NCBI GenBank assembly: GCA_001817755.1
Contig: MHIY01000021.1
Location: forward strand, 3,320-12,945
Reading direction: 5' to 3'
DNA: 9,626 nt
DNA from: Candidatus Colwellbacteria bacterium RIFCSPLOWO2_01_FULL_48_10
GTDB taxonomy: Bacteria > Patescibacteriota > Minisyncoccia > UBA6257 > Colwellbacteraceae
Shown: one piece after another, positions 1-5,690 of the stretch
How positions within the stretch are numbered: position 1 is the stretch's first letter
Layout of the letters: every line of letters starts with the position of its first letter
Notes under the pieces: model-generated
Seen by the model: only the letters and a program-made list of their open reading frames with translations
Told to the model about the DNA's origin: nothing
The model's database searches: none
Program-made: the position numbers and the translations under genes

Positions 1-1204
1 CGAGGCGGCGACTGGTTTGCCTAAAAAGCCGGCCATGACAGTGGCTCTATATCCCGATCCCGCCAAATGGAACAATGTATCGGCCAAGTTCTTTGCCAAT
101 TGGACCCTCCCGGGAGACGTAACTGGCGTTGCGGCGGTATTGAACAAGGTCCCTAATTCCGCTCCGGCGGTCTCGGAGGGGCTTTTTGAGGCAAAGTCCT
201 TCCCGCCCCTGGAAGACGGGATACATTATTTGCATGTCAGGTTCAGAAATTCGATTGGCTGGAGCGAGACATCGCATTATAAGATCGCTACTGATTCGGC
301 TCCGCCTTCCATTTCTAATATCATTCTTGACGGCAAATCTGTCGTCGGTCTGGAGCTTGTTGGTGTGAATGCCCCCACTCCGGAGATTTTGTATACAGCC
401 AAGGATGCCCTGTCGGGGATAGATCATTACGAGATTGCGGTTGACGGCAATGATGCCGTCGCAACCAAAACCTCCAGCTATACTCTGCCCCTGCAAATTC
501 CCGGTAAGCATATTCTCACGTTAAAAGCCCTGGATGTTGCTGGCAATACCATTGAGGCGAGGGTCAATTTCGAGATCATCCCGATCGAATCTCCCAAGAT
601 AGGCTTTATCAGCAAGGATGTTTTTATCGGCGAAGGAGGACTAATCGTTTCCGGCACCTATCTGGCCGGACACACGGTCAATATTGATCTTGTGGATGGA
701 TCAGGCAGGACGGTTTTTCATGATGTCCGGGGAACCGATGCAAACGGAAACTGGAATTTAAGCATTGATACGCCTCTAAAACAGGGTAAATACTTTGTTG
801 AGGCCGTCGGGGAAGACGATCGGGGAGCTCTCAGTCTCGCGGTCAGGTCCGATATTATAAATGCCCACGAACGCCCGATCTTTACCCTGGGAGGCCTTGA
901 GGTCACAAAAACATGGCTTATTTTCATACTCATGGTGCTTATTGCATTCGGTGCCTGGCTGGGGACTATGACCTACAGGATGCGCCAGCTGCAGGTTTCA
1001 AGAAGAGTAACCATTGCTCAAAGAGACGTTATCGCCATGAGCAGTTTAATAAGGCAGGACGTGGAGAAAATGTCTGCATTATTGAAGAGCACCAATCTTA
1101 AAGATACCAGGGAGCAGCTTAAGTTATTAATTGGAAAAGTTGAGGAGTCCTCTCAGAAGATGACTAAATACATAGTTGATAATATCGGGGAGATCAAAGA
1201 TTAG
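1..1204 (+). CDS. C-terminal part of a membrane-anchored Ig-like repeat surface protein (5' end outside window)
   Basis: The frame is open from base 2 with no stop or convincing start, so the true N-terminus lies upstream; the TTG at 17 is only the first possible start codon inside the window. Numbering from that TTG, residues ~10-90 are a Trp/Tyr-rich beta domain, ~95-190 a second Ig-like domain ending in the typical 'LKALDVAGNT' edge, and ~195-285 a third ending near 'YFVEAVGED'. A hydrophobic helix at ~299-320 (starting TWLIFILMV) is followed by a basic, helical tail of ~75 residues likely to be cytoplasmic and coiled-coil forming. This is the layout of surface proteins common in Parcubacteria, often carrying cohesin-like domains upstream; that part cannot be seen here. 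Likely role: cell-surface adhesion or binding, with substrate unknown. The response regulator starts 33 bp downstream. Topology is confident, function is not. Confidence 0.8.
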   Translation, partial: EAATGLPKKPAMTVALYPDPAKWNNVSAKFFANWTLPGDVTGVAAVLNKVPNSAPAVSEGLFEAKSFPPLEDGIHYLHVRFRNSIGWSETSHYKIATDSAPPSISNIILDGKSVVGLELVGVNAPTPEILYTAKDALSGIDHYEIAVDGNDAVATKTSSYTLPLQIPGKHILTLKALDVAGNTIEARVNFEIIPIESPKIGFISKDVFIGEGGLIVSGTYLAGHTVNIDLVDGSGRTVFHDVRGTDANGNWNLSIDTPLKQGKYFVEAVGEDDRGALSLAVRSDIINAHERPIFTLGGLEVTKTWLIFILMVLIAFGAWLGTMTYRMRQLQVSRRVTIAQRDVIAMSSLIRQDVEKMSALLKSTNLKDTREQLKLLIGKVEESSQKMTKYIVDNIGEIKD

Positions 1205-1225
1205 TATCGGCCCGCTCTTTTAAGT

Positions 1226-1231
1226 TATAAT
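1226..1231 (+). promoter_or_regulatory. Consensus -10 box (TATAAT) for a probably leaderless response-regulator mRNA
   Basis: A perfect TATAAT ends 6 nt before the ATG at 1238, so the expected transcription start falls on or beside the A of the start codon. No Shine-Dalgarno sequence lies before the ATG. No clear -35 box was found 16-18 bp upstream. Confidence 0.55.
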
Positions 1232-1237
1232 CAAAGT

Positions 1238-1612
1238 ATGAAAATAGTCATAGTTGAAGATGAGGTAACCCTCTCAAAAGCGCTCCAAGAGAAATTCAAA
1301 AGGAGTGGATTAGAGACGCATGTCGCCCACGACGGTGTTGAAGCTTTGGAGATGATTAAAAAAACATTGCCGGATATAATTGCATTAGATGTCTTGATTC
1401 CAAAAAAGAATGGCTTCAAGGTGCTCGAAGCAATCAAGTCTGATCCGAATCTGAAGGACATACCAGTTTTCATCCTTTCTAACCTCGGTCAAGACGAGGA
1501 CATAAAAACTGCCTTAAGGCTCGGTGCAGAGGACTATCTCGTTAAAGCCCAGCATCCCATCAACGAAATCGTTGAGAAGTTCAAGATGAGATTGCTCAAA
1601 AAATCGAAGTAA
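1238..1612 (+). CDS. Receiver-only response regulator (CheY-like, 124 aa)
   Basis: A single phosphoacceptor (REC) domain fills the protein. Visible motifs are the acidic pair E7-D8 (with E9) after strand 1, the phosphorylatable Asp D51 in 'ALDVLIPKKNGF', the switch Ser S81 in 'FILSN', and the conserved Lys K103 in 'DYLVKA'. Length matches stand-alone receivers, and there is no DNA-binding or enzymatic output domain. It would accept phosphate from a histidine kinase not present in this window and act through protein contacts. The start is an ATG just after a TATAAT box without a ribosome-binding site. It follows the surface-protein gene by 33 bp but has its own promoter signal and ends before a strong terminator, so it is probably a separate transcript. 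Family assignment is very secure; partner and output are unknown. Confidence 0.95.
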   Translation: MKIVIVEDEVTLSKALQEKFKRSGLETHVAHDGVEALEMIKKTLPDIIALDVLIPKKNGFKVLEAIKSDPNLKDIPVFILSNLGQDEDIKTALRLGAEDYLVKAQHPINEIVEKFKMRLLKKSK

Positions 1613-1626
1613 GAAATCCGGACTTG

Positions 1627-1665
1627 CAACAAAAAAGAACCGGCATGACCGGTTCTTTTTTGTTG
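1627..1665. terminator. Perfect 17-bp hairpin, likely bidirectional intrinsic terminator
   Basis: The left arm 1627-1643 and right arm 1649-1665 are exact reverse complements around a 5-nt loop (CATGA). Each arm holds a GAACCGG-type GC part and a run of six A or T, so both strands give a stem followed by U-rich RNA. It sits 15 bp after the response-regulator stop and about 120 bp after the STAS-like gene on the other strand, so it fits a shared terminator between convergent units. No gene is seen in 1666-1786. Confidence 0.85.
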
Positions 1666-1786
1666 TTTGCTCGCTTGGAGGGATAGCTTCCGAACCTATG
1701 ACTGGCAGAAAGCTTGCCCCGATCCAGAGATGGTTATAAACCAGGTGAGGCAACTAATAGCTGTAATAATCTGATTGCTTTATAAA

Positions 1787-2080
1787 TTAACTAATTACGT
1801 TGAACTTAGTCTGGTTAGCTGTTTGCAGTATATCTAAAGTCGCTTTAACAGAGGCATTAGCAGTATTAATAAGCTTGAGCCGATCGCCAAAACGATTTTG
1901 CAATGGGGTAAGAAATTCATCTCCCCACGATGGAGTGAAGGTTAGGACTCCCTTAAAATCGACTAGCACTTCTTCGTTATCTCCGACATCTCTTAAAGAT
2001 GGTTGGAAAGCAGAAAATGCTTCTTTGCCTGTTTGTCTTGAGATAAGGGTTGTTCCGAATTTTTGTAAGTCAATATTCAT
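1787..2080 (-). CDS. STAS-like domain protein (DUF4325 type, 97 aa)
   Basis: The protein resembles the STAS-like DUF4325 family: a central hydrophobic strand ending in 'VLVDFKGV' (D41-F42), then 'TPSWGDEF' (S51, D54, E55), the characteristic Ser plus acidic segment before the long helix, and a second strand 'KLINTAN' before a final helix. STAS folds act as anti-sigma antagonists or partner-switch proteins, some switched by phosphorylation of a Ser at this helix start, so S51 is a candidate phosphosite by inference. The ATG at 2080 lies 17 bp after the stop of the MerR-ATPase gene on the same strand, so the two probably form an operon. There is no Shine-Dalgarno sequence; a TATATT box at 2089-2094 could allow separate leaderless transcription. 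Family call is good; the biochemical role is inferred from family and neighbour. Confidence 0.8.
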   Translation of the reverse strand: MNIDLQKFGTTLISRQTGKEAFSAFQPSLRDVGDNEEVLVDFKGVLTFTPSWGDEFLTPLQNRFGDRLKLINTANASVKATLDILQTANQTKFNVIS

Positions 2081-2088
2081 ATGGGTTT

Positions 2089-2094
2089 AATATA
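2089..2094 (-). promoter_or_regulatory. Possible internal -10 box before the STAS-like gene
   Basis: On the minus strand TATATT (5 of 6 matches to TATAAT) ends 8 nt before the ATG at 2080, the same spacing as other likely leaderless starts in this window. It lies entirely in the 17-bp gap after the upstream gene. It could simply be AT-rich spacer. Confidence 0.3.
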
Positions 2095-2097
2095 CAC

Positions 2098-2829
2098 TTA
2101 AAATTTAATCAAAGCTATGCAGCCACGTATTAATTTATCAGCCCTTTTAATATCGAGGTTAGAAGTTTCCTTCTCAATCTCAAGCTGATAATCGCCTGAC
2201 TGGAAAACCAAACTTATTGGATTAGCCGCAACCACATTTCTTACGAATTTCAAACCATTACCACGTTCCTCTGGGGATCTGCCAGATATAATCTCCGTGA
2301 ATGCTACTTGCAATGCATCTTTATGGTTGTCCAACTGAGGTCTTACTCTTTGCAATGTTTTGAGTATCCCCAATCCGCGATCAGCCAGCACAATTGATCT
2401 ATTTTCTACGTTATAACCAAAGAATACCCCAGCTACGTCTGGCCAATTGCCTAGGTTGTGATCGAAAGAATTGTTGCCAATTTCTCCTGTAACAGCTACT
2501 ACTAAAGAAAATAGCTCTTGAAGGTCTGGCATTTTAGTAATAAGTGCTTGCATTTTCATTAGTCGTCCTTGGAATATGGCACTGTTGGGACAATAAAACA
2601 TCTCTGGTATCTCAGTCGAAGTATCGCTGACTGCCCATTCATAAGCTAACTTAAATTCATCGTGAATAAGAATATCTAAGTCCTTTTCAGAGTAATAACG
2701 ATCTCCGCCAGGCGACTTACGAGTGGCGGGCAATTTACCCGATTCATCCCAACGACGAAGCGTATTTAAGGAAACTCCTAATCGCGAGGCTGCTTCTCCT
2801 ATTGTTATTAGATCTTCTTTTTCCATCAT
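2098..2829 (-). CDS. MerR-type HTH fused to a GHKL (HATPase) ATP-binding domain, 243 aa
   Basis: Residues ~7-55 form a MerR/excisionase-type winged HTH: 'ITIGEAASRLGVSLNTLRRW', then a wing with 'RKSPGGDRYY'. Residues ~95-220 carry the Bergerat ATP-binding motifs: N box ExxxNxxxH (E116, N120, H124), G1 box 'DRGLG' (D150, G152, G154), and G2 box 'RGNGL' (189-193). The N box resembles SpoIIAB/RsbW-type anti-sigma kinases. There is no dimerisation/His-phosphoacceptor domain or membrane segment, so it is a cytoplasmic one-component protein that both binds DNA and ATP. Linker residues ~56-94 include a lone Cys80. The STAS-like gene follows by 17 bp, a natural partner for such an ATPase. Start: ATG at 2829 (a second ATG follows at once) after a TATAAA box. 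Whether it phosphorylates the STAS partner or only senses ATP cannot be told from sequence. Confidence 0.88.
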   Translation of the reverse strand: MMEKEDLITIGEAASRLGVSLNTLRRWDESGKLPATRKSPGGDRYYSEKDLDILIHDEFKLAYEWAVSDTSTEIPEMFYCPNSAIFQGRLMKMQALITKMPDLQELFSLVVAVTGEIGNNSFDHNLGNWPDVAGVFFGYNVENRSIVLADRGLGILKTLQRVRPQLDNHKDALQVAFTEIISGRSPEERGNGLKFVRNVVAANPISLVFQSGDYQLEIEKETSNLDIKRADKLIRGCIALIKF

Positions 2830-2836
2830 TTAGTAA

Positions 2837-2842
2837 TTTATA
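2837..2842 (-). promoter_or_regulatory. -10 box for the MerR-ATPase/STAS operon
   Basis: On the minus strand TATAAA, preceded directly by TG, ends 7 nt before the ATG at 2829. No Shine-Dalgarno sequence is present, which fits a leaderless mRNA. No good -35 box is visible; the first direct repeat of the control region lies about 33 bp upstream, where an activator could bind. Confidence 0.45.
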
Positions 2843-2874
2843 CAAAGACTAACACACAAATCTTAGTTGTCACA

Positions 2875-2966
2875 ATATCTACCCAAAATATGTTATATCT
2901 ACCTATTACTTGCTTTTATACTCGCCATACTGTAATATCTACCCATATTAAGGTAATATCTACTCA
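2875..2966 (+). repeat. Four phased direct repeats (core ATATCTACCCA) in a divergent control region
   Basis: Core copies lie at 2875-2885 (ATATCTACCCA), 2895-2905 (ATATCTACCTA), 2935-2945 (ATATCTACCCA) and 2956-2966 (ATATCTACTCA). The last two extend to a 17-bp near-repeat, GTAATATCTACYCATAT, with one difference. Start-to-start distances are 20, 40 and 21 bp, that is about two, four and two DNA turns, so the same face of the helix is presented. The array fills the space between the divergent MerR-ATPase and DUF3892 genes, and copy 4 ends 1 nt before the DUF3892 ATG. Such iterated same-face sites usually bind a regulator cooperatively. The neighbouring HTH protein is the obvious candidate, although classical MerR proteins prefer inverted repeats. 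Confidence 0.75.
2954..2959 (+). promoter_or_regulatory. Possible -10 box of the DUF3892 gene, inside repeat copy 4
   Basis: TAATAT (4 of 6 matches) ends 8 nt before the ATG at 2968, and no Shine-Dalgarno sequence is present. It overlaps the fourth direct repeat, so a protein bound there would compete with RNA polymerase. No -35 box is recognised. Confidence 0.3.
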
Positions 2967-2967
2967 T

Positions 2968-3258
2968 ATGGCAGTAAAAATAACTTGTATCAACAAAGAC
3001 GATGGCAACCACTATAACCCTCACGAAGCTATAACCCATCTTAAATGGGTTAATGAGCAGACAAGGGCTTCTGGCATAAGCACTCTTGCGGAGATGGTTA
3101 AGTTTATAGAAGAGCAGAAGGGACAGGCTTATGTAAAAAATGTATTTGGCAAAATGGCTTATTTAGTCGTGAGGACATCTCCTTATGGGAATAAGTATGT
3201 AAGAACTATTTATGATGGTATAGAAACTAATAATTTATTGAGCCTTCCGGAATGTTAA
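2968..3258 (+). CDS. DUF3892-family small protein (96 aa)
   Basis: The N-terminus 'VKITCINKDD' and the C-terminus 'KYVRTIYDGIETNNLLSLPEC' (residues 76-96) are typical of DUF3892: an opening beta strand followed by Cys, and a closing aromatic strand with 'DG...NNLLSLP'. Between them lie a helix with 'HEAITHLKWVNE' and a second helix (STLAEMVKFIEE) leading to a Tyr/Val strand. No catalytic motif, signal peptide or membrane segment is visible. The reading frame continues upstream to an ATG at 2890, but those 26 codons translate the direct repeats and do not resemble the family; the family begins at the ATG at 2968, which also follows a -10-like box. The gene is divergent from the MerR-ATPase gene and shares its repeat-bearing control region, so the two are probably co-regulated. 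Function of the family is unknown. Confidence 0.85.
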   Translation: MAVKITCINKDDGNHYNPHEAITHLKWVNEQTRASGISTLAEMVKFIEEQKGQAYVKNVFGKMAYLVVRTSPYGNKYVRTIYDGIETNNLLSLPEC

Positions 3259-3338
3259 CGATCCCCGCCTTATTACGAGCCTAGATATTAGGCAAGTTTA
3301 GACAAGTTCTATATTTGGGTGCTTCTCGTTCTTCTTTG

Positions 3339-3410
3339 CTCCGCAGCCAGGGATCGAACCTGGGACCATCGCCTTAACAGGGCGCCGCTCTACCGCTGAG
3401 CTACTGCGGA
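3339..3410 (-). tRNA. tRNA-Asn (anticodon GTT)
   Basis: The minus strand folds as a full cloverleaf: acceptor arms TCCGCAG/CTGCGGA, D stem GCTC/GAGC with loop AGCGGTA, anticodon loop CTGTTAA with GTT (plus-strand AAC at 3376-3378), T arm CCAGG/CCTGG with loop TTCGATC, and discriminator G at 3339. The anticodon stem has four good pairs (GCGCC against GGCGA) and a G-A mismatch at its outer end. The 3' CCA is not encoded (CAA follows), so it must be added by the CCA-adding enzyme. The 3' end faces the AT-rich block 1787-3258. The 80 bp between that block and the tRNA show no other feature. Confidence 0.97.
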
Positions 3411-3430
3411 ATAAAGATGTTAATCTTTGT
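3411..3430. repeat. Short inverted repeat directly upstream of tRNA-Asn
   Basis: AAAGAT (3413-3418) and ATCTTT (3423-3428) pair around GTTA. One T-G and one A-T pair extend the stem to 8 pairs. It touches the 5' end of the tRNA gene. It could be part of the promoter or leader; no clear -35/-10 pair for the tRNA was found. Confidence 0.4.
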
Positions 3431-3446
3431 TATGACGTTGCTCGGC

Positions 3447-3476
3447 CCAAATGCGAATGACTACATTCTCATTTGG
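3447..3476. repeat. 13-bp near-perfect inverted repeat between divergent tRNA-Asn and the DUF5667 gene
   Basis: Arms 3447-3459 (CCAAATGCGAATG) and 3464-3476 (CATTCTCATTTGG) are reverse complements at 12 of 13 positions around a 4-nt loop ACTA. There is no T-run on either side, so it is not a typical intrinsic terminator. It lies about 70-100 bp upstream of the likely start of the 704-aa gene. It could be an operator or a cruciform-forming site. Confidence 0.7.
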
Positions 3477-3546
3477 CTCTCTCGCTAGTCAGAATAACTA
3501 GGGTATTCTATGACGACGAAACCGATAACGCAAGTTTTTTTGTTTG

Positions 3547-3555
3547 TGATATAAT
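3547..3555 (+). promoter_or_regulatory. Extended -10 promoter (TGATATAAT) for the DUF5667 gene
   Basis: TGA-TATAAT is a full extended -10 element. It ends 7 nt before the ATG at 3563, so the mRNA is predicted to begin at or next to the start codon. There is no Shine-Dalgarno sequence and no clear -35 box, which an extended -10 can do without. It also fixes the start: the reading frame runs upstream to a TTG at 3473, but those 30 codons cover the promoter and inverted repeat. Confidence 0.7.
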
Positions 3556-3562
3556 CTTGCTT

Positions 3563-5677
3563 ATGAAAAACATGAAAATATTTAAAAAGGTGGTTGTGGT
3601 GGTGATTTTAACCCTGTCGCTGATTGGGTTTTTACTGCCTCCGCTCTTCGCCGCCGAGGTTTCTGAAGAGGGAGTTTCTTCTACGTCGGCGAACGTTGAG
3701 GCTGGCGTGTCGGTTGAGATAGAGAACCCCGGCATATTACCGACCAACGTTTTCTATTTTGTTAAAGAGCTGGGCCGCGGAACAAAGCGTTTTTTCACTT
3801 TTGGAACTCTTGCGAAAGCGGAATACGAACTCAAAGTGGCCGATGCTAAGGCCAGGGAACTCGAAAAAGTTGACGAGCTTGGGGCCGGAAGCAAAAAGGG
3901 CATTGAGAAAGCCGTCGCCAATTACGAAGAAAACATTACGCGTTTGAATGCGCGGCTGGGCTCGCTGAAGGCCGATGCAAACAACAAGAATATTGACGAG
4001 CTTTTGAGCGCGGTTGCGGAGAAAGCCATCCGCCATCAGCAGCTTTTCGAAGAGATAAAAGCCAAGCATGAAGAGTCTAAAGATAAGATTGAATCTGCCC
4101 AAGGGGGAGTCGATGCGGTTTTTCTAAAGATTCCGGGCCGTTTTGACAGTGCTGAGAAATTTCGCGAACGAGTGGGGCAAGCGATAGAGCGCGATGACAA
4201 CGCGCCCGAGCTTTCCGGCGTTGCGGCCTTGGTTCGTCTTGAGGTTAAGACCGACGACACGTCTGCTTCCGGCGTTGCTTCGGCCAAAGACGAGCTTCTA
4301 CTTCGCTTTGAGAGTAAGGCTAAGATCAGCGGGATAACCCCCGAGAAGATCGCCGAAAAGATCGGTTCGCTGAAAGCAACCGTGGCGACTGAGCTGAAGG
4401 TCATCGACGAACTGCGCGAGAGATCCACTGACGCGGGCCTGAAAAGCGCCCTGAATGTTTTGCGTCCCAAGGTCATAGAACGCGCTGACGTAAAAGCCGA
4501 GATCAAGATCGATGACGCAAAGCGCGCCATCGAATACGCGAAAATGCTCTTGGCCAAGCTTGAATCAGCGATAAGTTCCAAAGAGTACGCAATCACTAAA
4601 TCTATATTTGAGCATCTCGAAAAAGCCAAGTTCTCGATCCGTGACGCTGAAACGTTGGTGAAGGCGGAAAGCTATGGTGCCGCGTTTGGGCAGGCTAATT
4701 CGGCCTCGGTGATATTGAAGTCTGCCCTATCGATGCTCCAGAAGCGCGGTGACGGCGTTTCCGAAGACGTCGCCCGGCTTAGGGTCAGATTCGACAAACT
4801 TATGGTCTACGCGAAGTCGGAAGGACTGACGAGAGAATCAAACCCGGAGATATTCAAGCTTTTCGACACTGCTGAGAAGATGATAGTCGCGGCTAAGATG
4901 GTTGATGCCGTAAGCGCGGTCAACAAGATCTTCGCCGAGATCGAGGTGAGAATACGATTAGCGATCCAGTCGGACGCGGCTGATGCAAAAGCAGACAGCT
5001 ATGCCTGCACCCAGGAGTATGCCCCGGTGTGCGGGATGAACGGCAAGACATATTCTAATGCCTGTGAGGCCGGGCGGGCCAGCGCAACTGGCGGGACAAA
5101 AGTTGAGATTGCCTACAAGGGCGAGTGCCGTTCCAAGTCGGCCGAGTCAACGTCAGTAGAAAGGCAGGACTCATCAATCAGTGCTGCGGCCACAGAACAG
5201 GTGTCTTGCGCCCGCGGCTATGAGCGCATTTGCGTTGAAAAAAACTCTTCCGGTTGCGCCAAGTGGGAATGTCGGAGTATCGAGAAAACGGCCGTTTCTG
5301 AACCCGCTCCGAGTTCCACATCAGATTCTAATTCAGCTTCTGGTTCCACTTCTGTTTCCGCTTCGGCATCGGTTTCAGTTTCCGATTCGATGCCTGAATA
5401 CAAAGAATTTAAGCTCGAAGCCGATGACAGCGGTTTCTATCCAAGTCCCGCTATCCAGGTGGCGAAGGGCGAAAAGGTTAGGATTTATTTTATGGTTCGC
5501 ACGACGAACGTCTACTATGCCGGACTTGATTTTCGGAGCGTGAAATTCAAAACCGAACAGATTAAGCCGGGCACCTCGACCGTTGTCGAATTCACCGCTG
5601 ACGAATCGTTCGAGTTCAGTTCGTATTGGCCTTCATCCAGCGTGCTTAAATCAACTGGCAAGGTTGTAGTACAATAA
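3563..5677 (+). CDS. Secreted DUF5667 protein with Kazal-like and cupredoxin-like domains (704 aa)
   Basis: From the ATG at 3563: residues 1-31 are a signal peptide (basic KIFKK, a Val/Leu core, 'PPLFAA' cleavage region). Residues ~55-155 match DUF5667, opening with 'PGILPTNVFYFVKELGR'. Residues ~155-475 are a long, charged, Ala/Glu/Lys-rich helical region, probably coiled coil. Residues 482-522 form a Kazal-like protease-inhibitor motif, C482-x7-C490 ('PVCGMNGKTYSNAC')-x10-C501 and closing C522; a further Cys pair of classical Kazal domains is missing. A second Cys cluster (C549, C557, C565, C570) follows, then a Ser/Val/Ala-rich linker (578-610) and a C-terminal EfeO-type cupredoxin-like domain (611-704) ending 'STGKVVVQ' with no Cys, His or Met ligands apparent. 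Likely exported to the cell surface; function unknown. A second cupredoxin-like gene follows by 13 bp, suggesting an operon. Confidence 0.85.
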   Translation: MKNMKIFKKVVVVVILTLSLIGFLLPPLFAAEVSEEGVSSTSANVEAGVSVEIENPGILPTNVFYFVKELGRGTKRFFTFGTLAKAEYELKVADAKARELEKVDELGAGSKKGIEKAVANYEENITRLNARLGSLKADANNKNIDELLSAVAEKAIRHQQLFEEIKAKHEESKDKIESAQGGVDAVFLKIPGRFDSAEKFRERVGQAIERDDNAPELSGVAALVRLEVKTDDTSASGVASAKDELLLRFESKAKISGITPEKIAEKIGSLKATVATELKVIDELRERSTDAGLKSALNVLRPKVIERADVKAEIKIDDAKRAIEYAKMLLAKLESAISSKEYAITKSIFEHLEKAKFSIRDAETLVKAESYGAAFGQANSASVILKSALSMLQKRGDGVSEDVARLRVRFDKLMVYAKSEGLTRESNPEIFKLFDTAEKMIVAAKMVDAVSAVNKIFAEIEVRIRLAIQSDAADAKADSYACTQEYAPVCGMNGKTYSNACEAGRASATGGTKVEIAYKGECRSKSAESTSVERQDSSISAAATEQVSCARGYERICVEKNSSGCAKWECRSIEKTAVSEPAPSSTSDSNSASGSTSVSASASVSVSDSMPEYKEFKLEADDSGFYPSPAIQVAKGEKVRIYFMVRTTNVYYAGLDFRSVKFKTEQIKPGTSTVVEFTADESFEFSSYWPSSSVLKSTGKVVVQ

Positions 5678-5690
5678 GGCCAAAGTTTAC

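Noticed and set aside
1670..1705. Possible attachment-site copy of the tRNA-Asn 3' end
   Set aside because: AGGGAT and CGAACCT of the T arm both occur here, but they are separated by six inserted bases, and flanking bases do not match, so it is not a convincing att repeat.
2875..2966. CRISPR array
   Set aside because: The repeats are only about 11-17 bp, the spacers are of unequal and very short length, and no cas genes are present.
2890..2967. Upstream ATG for the DUF3892 protein
   Set aside because: The 26 extra codons are made of the control-region direct repeats and have no likeness to the family.
3411..3446. tRNA-Asn promoter
   Set aside because: TAACAT-like boxes exist on the minus strand but no -35 element at proper spacing, so no specific call is made.
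3473..3562. Upstream TTG start for the 704-aa protein
   Set aside because: The extra 30 codons cover part of an inverted repeat and an extended -10 promoter, and would hide the signal peptide that starts at 3563.
4036..4629. Minus-strand open frame (197 codons) opposite the DUF5667 gene
   Set aside because: It is a Ser/Ala/Arg-rich shadow of a helical Ala/Glu/Lys-rich coding region, with no start signals.
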